The notes beneath the pieces are model-generated. The model was given only the letters and a program-made list of their open reading frames with translations, was not told the DNA's origin and searched no databases. Made by a program: the position numbers and the translations under genes. Source: Anaerolineaceae bacterium (GTDB lineage: Bacteria; Chloroflexota; Anaerolineae; Aggregatilineales; Phototrophicaceae). From it: a DNA stretch of 64,000 nt. Positions 25,371-34,964 of this stretch are shown piece after piece; position 1 is the first letter of the stretch; each line of letters begins with the position of its first letter. The stretch lies in NCBI GenBank assembly GCA_028818375.1, contig JAPPOB010000002.1:159623-223622 (forward strand), in the 5' to 3' direction.

Positions 25371-25970
25371 CCCCGGCAGCATTTGACGCAGCAACGGGAT
25401 GATGCGCGTGGCGGCCAGGCTGCGGTGGCTGGCGCTCCACTTGATGTCTTCCGGCAGCTGCGCCCAGGAGCGGTCTTCGCCCTGCGGGATGAAGATCGAG
25501 TCGTAGCCGAAGCCGGCCGGGCCGGGCATTTCCTCCAGGGCGATGCGACCCTCGTGCTCGCCGCGGGCAATTTTCAGATGCTCGCCCCAGGCGACCGCGA
25601 TCACACAGACGAAGCGGGCGCGGCGTCGCTCCGGCGCCGTGTCGCCCAGGGCGTCAAGCAACTTTCGACGGCGCTGCGCCATGCTCAGGCCGGGCCCGCC
25701 CCAGCGCGCCGGGTAGATGCCGGGCGCGCCATCCAGCGCGTCGACGAAGAGGCCGGTGTCGTCAGCGAGGGCCGGCAGGGCGCTGCGGGCGGCCCAGACG
25801 CGCGCCTTTTTCGTCGCGTTGGCCTTCAGGCTGTCGCCGTCTTCGGTGACGTCGAGGTCCTGCAGGCCCAGGTCCGCGGGACTGACCAGCTGAAGCGGCA
25901 AATCGGACAGCAACTCTCGGTATTCCTGCAGTTTGCCGGCGTTGCCGGTCGCGATGAGCAGGGAGATCAG
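25353..25970 (-). CDS. rdgB: XTP/dITP diphosphatase RdgB (HAM1 family), probable CTG start
   Basis: A 205-residue house-cleaning pyrophosphatase that hydrolyses dITP, XTP and ITP. LLIATGNAGKLQEY is the family N-terminus, followed by ALADDTGLFVDAL, GFGYDSIFIP and SHRSLA. The first ATG/GTG/TTG is at 25913, which would delete the nucleotide-binding TGN-x-GK motif. The only in-frame initiator that keeps it is a CTG at 25970, with GGAGG eight bases upstream and a four-base CTGA overlap with the preceding stop. The start is therefore inferred as CTG. Confidence 0.88.
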   Translation of the reverse strand: MISLLIATGNAGKLQEYRELLSDLPLQLVSPADLGLQDLDVTEDGDSLKANATKKARVWAARSALPALADDTGLFVDALDGAPGIYPARWGGPGLSMAQRRRKLLDALGDTAPERRRARFVCVIAVAWGEHLKIARGEHEGRIALEEMPGPAGFGYDSIFIPQGEDRSWAQLPEDIKWSASHRSLAATRIIPLLRQMLPGLSPRG

Positions 25971-27445
25971 GGGCTGATCCTCCGTGACAGGTTGAGCGTG
26001 AAGCCGCCGGCCGTGTCGGTCGCGCCCTCGTCGCCGCTGTAACGGGTGGCCTCCACGAGGTAGATGCCGTCGGCCGGCAGTGTGTAGTCGCCGATGCGGG
26101 CGTTGCGGCCCGGCCCCGTGTCATCATCGCTGGTCAGTAGTTCACGCTCCTCGTCCAGCAGGTTGAGCACGGCGTCGAGGTTGCCGCTGCTGCGGTCCAT
26201 GGTGATGGTGACGACGTCTTCGGCGCCGCCCTGAAAGGCATACAGGCGCGCCGGCGTTTCGTTGTCGAGGTTGGCCTCGACGGCCCGGCCCCAGGTGACC
26301 AGTTGCGTCCCGCCTGGCAGGTCTTGCAGCACGAGGTCGGGCAGCATCAATTCCAGGCGATAGGGGCCGCTGGTCTGGCCCTCCGCCAGTTCATAGCGGG
26401 TGGCGGTGATGGTGTACAGGCCATCGGCGGGCAGGCGGAAGTCCTCGATCAGGGCGTTCTTGCCGCCGCCGCCGTCGTCATCGCGGACCAGTTCCCGTCC
26501 CTGGCCGTCGCTCAACAGCAGCAAGGGATCGAGCCCGCCGGTGGCCCGCGCCATGCGTATGCGCACTCTCTCGCCGGCCTGGCCAGCGAACTGGTAGAAA
26601 CGCTGGTGCTGCTCGTCGTCCAGGCTGCCGCGACCGCTGATGCCGGGGCGGATGGGGATGGCCGTGGCGGCCGTCGTGCCCAGCCCGCTGAACAGGGCCT
26701 CGTTGAGCGACAGCACGAAGTTGCCGCTGCTCGTGCCGGCTTCCTGACCGTAACGCGAGGCCAGAATCCGGTATTCGCCGTCGGTCTCAATCAGGAAGTC
26801 ACTGATGCGGCTGTCGCGCGGGGCCGGGCCGTCGAGGGCGTCATCGTTGCTGGCCAGTTCACGTCCGGCGCTGTCCTGCAGTTGCAACCAGGGGTCGAGG
26901 TCGCCCGAGGCCCGGCGCAGGTGCAACTGCACGACGTCGCCGCGCCGCGCGTGGAAGCGGTAGGCGACGACAGGCGTCTCCTGCGAAATGCGGTTGATGA
27001 CCTGGTCGCCATAGCGCAGCACGCTTCCGGCGTTGGAACTGACGCCGATCTGTTGCAGGTCCAGTCGAAACGAGCCGGAGGTGCTGCCAAGGGCCTGACC
27101 CAGGCGCATGACGACCACCGTGTAACGACCGCTGACGGGCAGGCTCAGCGGCGCGATGAAGGGCACCAGGCCGCCCTGACTGTCGTCGGAAGCGGCCAGC
27201 ACCTGCCCCTCGCTGTCCAGCAACAGAAGCACGGGGTCCAGATTGCCATCCGTCACTTCCAGTTGCAGTTCGATGACCTGCCCCTGCAGACCGTCGAAGG
27301 TCCAGGAGATGCGGGGCCAGCGATCGTTGATTTCACCATCAAGCGATGCGCCGGGGGTCAGCGTTGCGTTACCCTGCGCAGGCGTGGCGGTGGCAGTGGC
27401 CAGAAGCGCGGAAACCAGCAGCAGGCAACGGGCGACGCGGCACAC
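25967..27445 (-). CDS. secreted protein with four PPC-like beta-sandwich repeats
   Basis: About 492 residues: a signal peptide (RVARCLLLVSALLATATATPAQG) followed by four repeats of roughly 110 residues. Each repeat has the bacterial pre-peptidase C-terminal pattern: a GDVVQLHL-like strand, a GDLDPWLQL/GNLDAVLNLL-like element, then an S-N/D-DD acidic turn and a Y-T/L-V-x-A-T-R-Y strand. Acidic turns could bind calcium. There is no catalytic domain, so it is probably an extracellular binding or matrix protein. The start is uncertain: GTG at 27445 follows the upstream stop by five bases, and TTG at 27475 is possible. Confidence 0.72.
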   Translation of the reverse strand: MCRVARCLLLVSALLATATATPAQGNATLTPGASLDGEINDRWPRISWTFDGLQGQVIELQLEVTDGNLDPVLLLLDSEGQVLAASDDSQGGLVPFIAPLSLPVSGRYTVVVMRLGQALGSTSGSFRLDLQQIGVSSNAGSVLRYGDQVINRISQETPVVAYRFHARRGDVVQLHLRRASGDLDPWLQLQDSAGRELASNDDALDGPAPRDSRISDFLIETDGEYRILASRYGQEAGTSSGNFVLSLNEALFSGLGTTAATAIPIRPGISGRGSLDDEQHQRFYQFAGQAGERVRIRMARATGGLDPLLLLSDGQGRELVRDDDGGGGKNALIEDFRLPADGLYTITATRYELAEGQTSGPYRLELMLPDLVLQDLPGGTQLVTWGRAVEANLDNETPARLYAFQGGAEDVVTITMDRSSGNLDAVLNLLDEERELLTSDDDTGPGRNARIGDYTLPADGIYLVEATRYSGDEGATDTAGGFTLNLSRRISP

Positions 27446-27450
27446 GGTCC

Positions 27451-28566
27451 TCAGCTGTCGCGCCGGTCCAGCCAAACGGGCAGTTCAAGCGCCTGGCCCA
27501 CGTAGAGGGCGACGGCCTGCGCATTGCTGTTGCAGTGCCAGGAACGTAACTCGGAGACGCCGGTTTCCAGAGCCATGGATTCGCGCGCCAGCAGACGCAA
27601 CTGACGACTGGGCACAAGGAACTGGAATTGACCGGTGCTGAGATGCAGGTTCAACTCGGCGTAGGCAGGGGCGCTGCCTCTGCGGCGCTTTTGGCGCACT
27701 TCCGACACATAGAGCAACTGAATCTGCGCCACGCGCTTGCTCCAGAGCACGCGCATGCCGTGACGGGCGCGAATCTGCATCTGGTAACTGTCGAAGATAT
27801 AGAGGTCGGGCGAATTGTGGAAGCGCAACTGGTTACGCAGGACCAGTGCCAGCAGCGCCAGCGCGGAGAGGAGCGCCAGGGGCGGAATCCAGGGTTGGCC
27901 GGGTGGGGCAATTCCGCTGAAGTGGCTGGCGACGAGCAGGAAGACAAAGACGGCCGCCCAGAAGGCATACCACAGGCTGCGACGGAATGCCGCGCGCGCG
28001 ACATGCGGTTTGCGCACCAGTTGCAACATACCGGTCGTACCGGTCTCCAGCGACCAGTCCCCGCTGAATTCCAGTGGCAAACGAGGCAGGGGAATCTCCG
28101 CCGGCGGAGGCGATTCTTCCTCAAAGATTGGTTCCCGCTCCGCCGCGATCGCGGCTGGCGCCTCCGGTTCGAGGAGTCGGAAAGGCCGACCGGCCACGCT
28201 GGCAAGGGCCAGGCCGCTGTTCTCCGCGAGTTCACGGAAAGCGCCCTGGTCGGGATCCGGCCAGTGGGCCAGTTCGCACCAGCGGCTGTCGCGCAGGCTG
28301 GCCAGTTGCGGAGCCAGCAGCAAGCCAAGGTGCCAGGCTTCATCCGTCGGGGACCAACCCAGCAGGATATGCTCGACGTTCGCGTTCGCCAACGTCCCGC
28401 TGGCAGGAAGACGGCGTGAAGCTGCAAATGCCTCTGAGTAACGCAGGCGACCGTCCGGCACGGCATCGAGCAACTCGTGTGCGCCATGCAGATCGTCGAC
28501 GTACAGACGCCAACTGTCCGGCGTCATTTCAATGGTCAGGTTTTCAGCCGCGGCAACGGTTTCCAT
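27451..28566 (-). CDS. hypothetical membrane protein with two TM helices
   Basis: A 371-residue protein not assigned to a named family. A soluble N-terminal half (residues 1-200) is followed by two transmembrane segments (about 208-228 and 238-256) and a C-terminal domain with beta-rich segments (PDLYIFDSYQMQIRARHG and ELNLHLSTGQFQFLVPSRQ), possibly PH-like. A Pro/Glu-rich linker (EEESPPPAEIPLPRLP) separates the parts. It precedes the PPC-repeat protein and rdgB on the same strand with minimal spacing, suggesting one operon. Confidence 0.6.
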   Translation of the reverse strand: METVAAAENLTIEMTPDSWRLYVDDLHGAHELLDAVPDGRLRYSEAFAASRRLPASGTLANANVEHILLGWSPTDEAWHLGLLLAPQLASLRDSRWCELAHWPDPDQGAFRELAENSGLALASVAGRPFRLLEPEAPAAIAAEREPIFEEESPPPAEIPLPRLPLEFSGDWSLETGTTGMLQLVRKPHVARAAFRRSLWYAFWAAVFVFLLVASHFSGIAPPGQPWIPPLALLSALALLALVLRNQLRFHNSPDLYIFDSYQMQIRARHGMRVLWSKRVAQIQLLYVSEVRQKRRRGSAPAYAELNLHLSTGQFQFLVPSRQLRLLARESMALETGVSELRSWHCNSNAQAVALYVGQALELPVWLDRRDS

Positions 28567-28611
28567 GCACCCTCGCTGGCGTTCCCCGGGAATTGTAGCA
28601 CGCTGACCATG

Positions 28612-31311
28612 TCATTCGTAGCGTAAAACAATCAGCGCCCGCTCGCGAATGGCCACTCGCGCGCTGAGCAGCGTCGCAAGGGCGCCGATGGCGACGGCGG
28701 CGATGACAAGGGCGATCGCGACCGGGGTGGCGTCGTCGGGGATGAGAATGGTGGCCTCGATTCCCAAGCGGCTCATGATGGCCACGCCCAGGGCGCTGAG
28801 GCCCAGACCGAGCAGACCTCCCAGCAGACTGATGATCAGATTTTCCAGCAGCATGACGCCCAGAACGCGACGTCCCTTGAGGCCGACGGCCTTGAGGATG
28901 CCGATTTGGCGCCTGCGTTCGAGCGTCGCCAGGGCGACCGTGTTGGCCATGATGATGCCGGCTGCCCCCAGCGACAGCAGGCCCACCAGGATGGGCAGGG
29001 CGCTGAACTGGTCGATGAAGCGGCCGATCAGGCCGTCGATGAAGCCGACGTCGATGGTGAAGACGAGGGGCAGGGCGGAAAGACTGAGCAGGGCGGCGTC
29101 CAGATGTTCCTCCTCGACGTCCACCAGGGTGAAGGGGAAACCGATGTCGCTGGCGGGCAGTACGCCGGGCGGTATGATGATCTGGTCCGGTCCCTGAAAG
29201 AGGTTGCTGGATGCCTGGACGCCGACGGCCTCAAACTCGTAGGCTTCGCCAGCAACCCGCAGGGTGATGCGTTCCCCGACGTCGACCAGTTGGTCCTCCT
29301 CGGACAAGAGCAGCACGGGCTGGCCGATGTCGTCAACGTCAAGGGGGCGGCCGGCGACGATGCGCGCGTTGCCATTCAGGTTGACGCCGGTGGTATCGCG
29401 CACGGTGATGTCCAGCGTGTAATCAGGCAGGGCATCCAGTTCGGCGCCGAGTTCGGGGATGCGTCCAAGGTCACCTTCGCGGGTGGCGTCGCGCATTTCC
29501 CGGCGCAATTGCCGCGCCCGCTCAATGACTTCTTCGCTGTCGGTTGCCTCGCCGTTGATGGCGATGACCTCGCCATTGTAATTCAGGATGCGCGTCGTGG
29601 ACCGGACTCCTTCCAGGCTGTCCAGACGATTCTCAATGAGGGGGTTGACGATGGCCGACGGCAGGGGCGTGAAGATCATGACGTTGCCGCCCAGGGCATC
29701 ACTGAGCGTCGTCTGCAGGATCTGGCGGGTGCCGGCGCCGAAGAAAGCGATGCTGCTCAGCGCGAACATCCCTGCGCTCAGCACCAGAAGCGTGGTGGCC
29801 GTGCGCGTGCGACCGGAGCGCAGGTTACGCAGCGCCAGGCGCAGGTCGACGTTGCCGAAGGCCGGCATTCGCCCGACGACCCACACCAGCAACCAGAGCA
29901 GGCCGATGAGGAGGCCCAGCAGCAACAGGGTCAATGCCGTGCCGATGATGCCCGCCAGAGGATGCGCCAGGATTTGCCCGGCGATGAGACCCAGGGTCAA
30001 CACGATCAGCAGCAGGGCCAGCAGCGAATGCAGCAGACCTGTGCGGGGAATGACGGTCTCGTTGGGCCGCAGGATGATGCCGGGCCGCACGCGCAGGGCG
30101 GTCAGGACCGGCAAAACGCCGAAAACTGCGGATACGATCAGTCCGATAACCATGCCGAAGAGCAGGGCCTCGGGTTGCAGACTCCAGGCGAGCCGCTGCT
30201 GGATGAGCGCCTCGCCGTAGCGGTTGGCCAGGAGGCTGAGAAAAAAGCCGAGGACCGCGCCGAGCAGACTGCCCGCCAGGCCCATTAGCAGGCCTTCCGT
30301 CAGGAAGAGCAGGGCGATGCGACGACCCTTCATGCCGAAGGTCTTGAGCGAGGCGATTTCCAGTGTGCGGCGGCGCACCATCACCAGCATGGTGTTGACG
30401 ATGCCCACGCCGCCGATCAGCATGGCGCCGAGGCCCATGACCACAATGAACTGGCCGGTCAGGTCCGCGATGAGACGGTTTTCCTCGCGCAATTCGGGGA
30501 CCGTTGAGAAACGCAATCCATCGCCAGTCAGTCTGCGCAGGCCGGCCGTCATTTCATCCGCCTCTTCCCGGGTTGTGGGCGCCTGGTCCGGCGGCAGCGC
30601 CATGCTGATGCGATTGGGGCTGCCTTCCAGCGCGAGCTTGTCGACGCTTTCGTAATTCAAATAGGCGAAGCCAAAGAAGGCCGCCAGGGGGTTACGCAGG
30701 CTGGCCTCGTAGTCGGTGGCGACGATGCCGCGCACGGTGAATTCCTCTTCCGTGCCGCTGACGCGTACCAAATCGCCCACGGTGATTTCCAGCTGGTCAG
30801 CCAGATTCCGGCTTACCACCACCTCGTCCCCGCCGGTCAGCAGGCTGGACAGGGGCGCGCCCTGCGGGTCCAGCGCGACGACCTCGTGCGAAACCGGCCA
30901 GACGCCGGAGTCCACAAAGATGGTGGTGACAAATTGCGGTCTTCCGCTGGTGGTGCTGCCGGGCGAGGCGATCTGGATGGCATTGCTGGCCGTCCATGCG
31001 CTCCATTCGCCACCCCGCTCCCGCACCCAGCTGTCGATCCCGTTGAGCAGCTCCGCATCCAGTTGCGGCCTGTCGTCCTGGCCGTTGCCGCCAAAACCAA
31101 AGGTCACGCCGAAACCCTCGCCAGGAACGCTGATCGTAATGTCCCCGTGGTTGCTGGCGCGCAGGTTGCCCGTCAGGGAGTCGCCGATGGCGAGGCCGAG
31201 GCTGCGCAAGGCCACGATGGCAGCCACGCCGGCGGCAATGGAGAAGACGGCGAAAAGCGACCAGCGTCGGTTGCGCCAGAAGCTGCGCATCGCGTAGCGC
31301 AGATAGAACAT
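28612..31311 (-). CDS. ABC transporter permease, FtsX/MacB type, two FtsX domains
   Basis: An 899-residue permease with an N-terminal TM helix, a MacB-like periplasmic core (about 50-250), a first FtsX domain of three or four helices, a middle soluble region and a second FtsX domain at the C-terminus. The first FtsX region contains MVRRRTLEIASLKTFGMKGRR and the second LERRRQIGILKAVGLKGRR, the conserved cytoplasmic loops that contact the ATPase. Such permeases export lipids, lipoproteins or peptides. AGGAGG precedes the ATG at 31311. No ATPase gene is adjacent. The next gene upstream is a paralogue. Confidence 0.85.
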   Translation of the reverse strand: MFYLRYAMRSFWRNRRWSLFAVFSIAAGVAAIVALRSLGLAIGDSLTGNLRASNHGDITISVPGEGFGVTFGFGGNGQDDRPQLDAELLNGIDSWVRERGGEWSAWTASNAIQIASPGSTTSGRPQFVTTIFVDSGVWPVSHEVVALDPQGAPLSSLLTGGDEVVVSRNLADQLEITVGDLVRVSGTEEEFTVRGIVATDYEASLRNPLAAFFGFAYLNYESVDKLALEGSPNRISMALPPDQAPTTREEADEMTAGLRRLTGDGLRFSTVPELREENRLIADLTGQFIVVMGLGAMLIGGVGIVNTMLVMVRRRTLEIASLKTFGMKGRRIALLFLTEGLLMGLAGSLLGAVLGFFLSLLANRYGEALIQQRLAWSLQPEALLFGMVIGLIVSAVFGVLPVLTALRVRPGIILRPNETVIPRTGLLHSLLALLLIVLTLGLIAGQILAHPLAGIIGTALTLLLLGLLIGLLWLLVWVVGRMPAFGNVDLRLALRNLRSGRTRTATTLLVLSAGMFALSSIAFFGAGTRQILQTTLSDALGGNVMIFTPLPSAIVNPLIENRLDSLEGVRSTTRILNYNGEVIAINGEATDSEEVIERARQLRREMRDATREGDLGRIPELGAELDALPDYTLDITVRDTTGVNLNGNARIVAGRPLDVDDIGQPVLLLSEEDQLVDVGERITLRVAGEAYEFEAVGVQASSNLFQGPDQIIIPPGVLPASDIGFPFTLVDVEEEHLDAALLSLSALPLVFTIDVGFIDGLIGRFIDQFSALPILVGLLSLGAAGIIMANTVALATLERRRQIGILKAVGLKGRRVLGVMLLENLIISLLGGLLGLGLSALGVAIMSRLGIEATILIPDDATPVAIALVIAAVAIGALATLLSARVAIRERALIVLRYE

Positions 31312-31363
31312 GAAACCTCCTGTTTGACGGACCCGACCATGCCACATGACAGGTCGGGAGCGA

Positions 31364-34030
31364 TTATTCGTAACGCAGCACTTCTGTGACCGGCGCACGC
31401 AGGGCGTTGCGCGCGCCAACCAGCGTAGCCAGCCAGGCCATCAACAATACGACAAGCAACAGACCGGCCAGCACCGGAACTGCCTCCGCCGGCAACGGCA
31501 GCGCTTTCCCGGTGCCGAGCCCGGTGATCAGCCCCTGGGCGGCGACGCCGAGTGCAATGCCCGTCAGTGCGCCGAGCAGGCCCAGAAGGGTGTTTTCCAG
31601 CAGCAGGACCTGCAGGACCTGGCCGCGCCGCAAGCCCAAAGCCCGCAGAATGCCTGTCTGCCGCTGTCGCTCCAGCGTGGCGAGAACGACGCTGTTGGCC
31701 ATCATCACTCCGGCGGCGATGAGAGTCAGGCCGCCCACTGCCGCAGGCAGGGCGCCAAGTTGTCCTGAAAGGTTTACGACGAGTTGGTCAAGAAGGTTCA
31801 CGTCCAGGGCCAGCAGCAGGGGTACGGCGCCCAGTCGGGCCAGCACACTGTCCAGTTTGTCCGCTGTGACGTCCAGAATGTGAAAGCGGGCCAGCCTGCC
31901 GCCCGGGTCAAGTAAGCCAGGTGGCAGGAAGGCGGTGGCGACCCCGGGGAACAGGGCGTTGCTGGCGCTGTCAACGATGCCGACCACCACGACCCTTTGC
32001 AGCGTATCATTGATGCGCAGCGAAAGAATCGCGCCCGGGGAAATGTCCCGCCCCTGTAAGGCGTCCGGCCGCAGGGCGGCTTCAAGCGCCGAGCCGCGGG
32101 CAAGGACCAGCAGCGGCGAACCGGCGTCGCCAGTTTTCAGGTCGCGCCCGGCGACGAGTTCGCCGCTGTGCAGGTCAGGCTTCTGTGTTTCTCGCACGAT
32201 GACCGGCATGACTGCGTTGTTGGCGACGGGGACGCCATCGATAGCCTCCAGTTGCGCCAGCCAGAAGTCGGTCTGCGTGTCGTGGCGCAGGTCCTGCTGA
32301 AGGTCGGGCAGCAGGTTGCGCAGGACCAGGCCGGGAGCCTGTGGAAACAGGGGCAGTACCAGCACGTTGCCGCCCAGCGATTCGGTAAAGCGAAACTGCA
32401 GCACCTGGCGAACGCCGATGGCCGGGAAGCTGACCAGACTCAGCGTGAACACGCCGATCGCCAGTGCCAGCAGGGTGATAGCGCTGCGCAACCTGCGCGC
32501 GCCCAGATTGGCGAGAGCAAGGCGAAGCTCCGAAACGCCGGAGACGGGCAGAACACCCAGAAGCCAGACCAGAAGCCACAGGCCCGCTGTCAGGATAGCC
32601 AGCAGGAGGATGGCTACGGCGACGATCAGGATGCCGCTGACGGTGGTGTCGGGCGCGATGGCGGGCAGACCACGGTCAACCAGGGGATGGACGATGGTCC
32701 CCGTGAAATGTCCGGTGACCAGCAGAAAAAGAGTGAATACCAGCGCGCTTTCAGGCAGGCCAGGGCGCGGCAGGCGACCCTGCGTCGGTCGCAGGAGGAT
32801 GGCTGGACGGACGCGCGCCGCGATGCTGACGGGCAGAATGCCAAAGACTAGGGTTACGGCCAACCCCAGGGCCAGGCCGAAGAGCAGCGCTTCCGGATAC
32901 AGGCGCCAGGCGACGGGCCGCTGCACCAGCGTTTCGCTCAGGTTGTTGATGGCCCGGCTGAGCGCAAGTCCGGCCAGCATGCCTGCGAACGATCCCGCCA
33001 GACCCAGCAGCAGGGCTTCAGCCCCGTGAACGGTGGCGACCTGCCGACGCTGCATGCCGAGTGCCTTCAGCGTGGCGATCACCTGCAGGCGGCGACCGGT
33101 GAGCACCAGCATGGTGTTGACGATGCCGGCGCCACCGACGAGCAGGGCGGCCAGGCCCGTCAGGACCACCAGGCGTTCGATGAATTCCATCAGGTCCCTG
33201 TTGCGAATTAGCAGGTCCGGCGTCGTCGTCATCGAGTGGATGCCGGCATCGAGCGCCCACAGCTCCAGCCCGAGTTGCCGGATCAGGTCCCCGCTGCTGC
33301 CGTCTGGCAGATAAATGCTGGCCTGGTTGGGCGCCGGGTTCAACTGCATTTGCAGCGCCTGGTCGCGATGAAAATAAGCGAAGCCGAAAAGCGAAGACGA
33401 CAGGTCCCGGATGTTGGCTTCGCTGTGATCGGGCACGATCCCCGTCACGGTGTAGGGCAGATCAGTGCCACTGACGCGGATCTGGTCCCGTACCTGTAAA
33501 TCCAGGGCATCCGCCAGTCTGCGGCTGAGCACAACCTCTTCGGCGCCGGTCAGGAGCTGGTCGGGAGTCATGCCTGGCGGGACTTCCGCGAAGATCTGGC
33601 GCTCGCTGCTGTAGCTGGACGGATCAATGAAAAAGCTGCTGATTATGCCAGGCGCGCGGGCAGTTGCGTCGTCGTGGCGGGCCAGCTGCACGTTGTGATA
33701 GACGCTGTAGGCGGCCATGTGTCCGTCATGACCGGCGACGACTTCTTCCAGGCGCAGCAGGTCTGTCTCGTCAAAGACGCTACGTTCCCATGCGCCCTCA
33801 TTGACTGTCAAGGCGAATGGGCCGCTGACGACGCTGCGGATGTTGATGTCGCCGCGGTTGACCTCGCGCAAATTGAGCAACAGGGCATCGTTGATGGTCA
33901 GGCCAAGGCTGCGGAGGGCGACCATGGCGGCCACACCCGCGGCCACGCCGAGGATGGCGAAGCTTGTCCAACGGACGTTGCCGAGCAGGTTCTGCCAGGC
34001 GAGTCGCAGGTAAAGGCGCATGCGATTCAT
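31364..34030 (-). CDS. ABC transporter permease, FtsX/MacB type, paralogue of the next gene
   Basis: An 888-residue permease of the same two-FtsX-domain design as the gene 52 bases downstream. Both start with the same plan (helix, then GVAAGVAAMVALRSLGL here and IAAGVAAIVALRSLGL in the partner), indicating tandem duplication. The conserved loops here are LTGRRLQVIATLKALGMQRRQ and LERQRQTGILRALGLRRGQ. The ATG at 34030 follows GGAG with five bases of spacing; an ATG at 34021 is possible. The two probably form a heterodimeric export channel with an ATPase encoded elsewhere. Confidence 0.84.
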   Translation of the reverse strand: MNRMRLYLRLAWQNLLGNVRWTSFAILGVAAGVAAMVALRSLGLTINDALLLNLREVNRGDINIRSVVSGPFALTVNEGAWERSVFDETDLLRLEEVVAGHDGHMAAYSVYHNVQLARHDDATARAPGIISSFFIDPSSYSSERQIFAEVPPGMTPDQLLTGAEEVVLSRRLADALDLQVRDQIRVSGTDLPYTVTGIVPDHSEANIRDLSSSLFGFAYFHRDQALQMQLNPAPNQASIYLPDGSSGDLIRQLGLELWALDAGIHSMTTTPDLLIRNRDLMEFIERLVVLTGLAALLVGGAGIVNTMLVLTGRRLQVIATLKALGMQRRQVATVHGAEALLLGLAGSFAGMLAGLALSRAINNLSETLVQRPVAWRLYPEALLFGLALGLAVTLVFGILPVSIAARVRPAILLRPTQGRLPRPGLPESALVFTLFLLVTGHFTGTIVHPLVDRGLPAIAPDTTVSGILIVAVAILLLAILTAGLWLLVWLLGVLPVSGVSELRLALANLGARRLRSAITLLALAIGVFTLSLVSFPAIGVRQVLQFRFTESLGGNVLVLPLFPQAPGLVLRNLLPDLQQDLRHDTQTDFWLAQLEAIDGVPVANNAVMPVIVRETQKPDLHSGELVAGRDLKTGDAGSPLLVLARGSALEAALRPDALQGRDISPGAILSLRINDTLQRVVVVGIVDSASNALFPGVATAFLPPGLLDPGGRLARFHILDVTADKLDSVLARLGAVPLLLALDVNLLDQLVVNLSGQLGALPAAVGGLTLIAAGVMMANSVVLATLERQRQTGILRALGLRRGQVLQVLLLENTLLGLLGALTGIALGVAAQGLITGLGTGKALPLPAEAVPVLAGLLLVVLLMAWLATLVGARNALRAPVTEVLRYE

Positions 34031-34105
34031 CTGGCTCCGGTTTACTGAACTGAGACGGCCTCTACTATACAACAGCCCTTCCGCCGGGTACCCTGCGGCA
34101 GACGC

Positions 34106-34132
34106 TTGAAAATGCTTCAATCACAGTATAAT
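34106..34132 (+). promoter_or_regulatory. candidate promoter of the phytanoyl-CoA dioxygenase-GH20 unit
   Basis: TATAAT at 34127-34132 is a perfect -10 hexamer, 39 bases before the start codon. TTGAAA at 34106-34111 is a plausible -35, but the spacer is short at 15 bases. It lies between divergent genes in a locally AT-rich stretch. Confidence 0.5.
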
Positions 34133-34170
34133 TGCGACAGTTGCTGACCAGGGCACGAAGGACACAGGAT

Positions 34171-34959
34171 ATGCTTTCGCGACAGGATATCGACTTTTAT
34201 CACGAAAACGGGTTTCTGCGCATTCCCGGTCTTTTCACGACGGAAGAGACCGACGAACTGGCAGACGAACTGGACCGCCTGGTGCAGGACTGGTCCTTCA
34301 CCAGCCCGGGCTGGAGCGGGCCCTGGCGCCAGGCCTATATGAATCCCGAGATTGAGAAGCAATCGAAGCTCACGGCGATGCATGACCTGCATCTCTATTC
34401 CGCGGCCTGGATGAAGGCGGTCACCAATCCGAAGCTGTCTGCCACGCTGGCGGCCCTGATTGGCCCCAACGTTGAGTTGCACCACACCACCATGCATATC
34501 AAGCCGCCGCAGACCGGTCACCCCTTTCCGATGCACCAGGACCATCCCTTCTACGCCCACGAGAACGGCCGCTTCATCGACGTGCTGGTGCACCTGGATG
34601 ACACCAGCCACGAGAACGGCGAAATTCGCTTCCTCAAGGGGTCGCACAAGCATGGCGCGCTTGAGCACATCACCATGACCGAGGACGGCCCCTGCACGCC
34701 GCACCTTCCCACCGATGACTGGCGCCTGGAGGATACCGTGCCGGTGCCGGCCAAACGCGGCGACGTGGTGCTCTTTTGCTACCACACTGTGCACGGCTCT
34801 TACATCAACAGCACGCGCAGGCCGAGGCGCATGGTGCGCATGGGCTATCGCGACCCGCACAACCGTCAGGAATACGGCCAGAGCATGGGCCGGGCCGGTC
34901 TGATCGTCGCCGGCTATCGCGAGCGCGTCGACGACGAGCCCCTGCTCAAGCAGACCTGA
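34171..34959 (+). CDS. phytanoyl-CoA dioxygenase family protein
   Basis: A 262-residue Fe(II)/2-oxoglutarate oxygenase of the PhyH family. The iron facial triad is visible as His122 and Asp124 (PMHQDHP) and a distal His in CYHTVHGS (His205 or His208), with an Arg in the next strand region for 2-oxoglutarate. These enzymes hydroxylate varied small molecules; many PhyH copies are a feature of marine Chloroflexota. The ATG at 34171 follows AAGGACACAGGAT. It is five bases upstream of the hexosaminidase gene and likely co-transcribed. Confidence 0.86.
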   Translation: MLSRQDIDFYHENGFLRIPGLFTTEETDELADELDRLVQDWSFTSPGWSGPWRQAYMNPEIEKQSKLTAMHDLHLYSAAWMKAVTNPKLSATLAALIGPNVELHHTTMHIKPPQTGHPFPMHQDHPFYAHENGRFIDVLVHLDDTSHENGEIRFLKGSHKHGALEHITMTEDGPCTPHLPTDDWRLEDTVPVPAKRGDVVLFCYHTVHGSYINSTRRPRRMVRMGYRDPHNRQEYGQSMGRAGLIVAGYRERVDDEPLLKQT

Positions 34960-34964
34960 GCAGT

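Noticed and set aside
28906-30288. Plus-strand open frame of about 460 codons
   Set aside because: It is antisense to the FtsX-type permease; the composition (Gln/Asp/Gly-rich) is a mirror of that gene.
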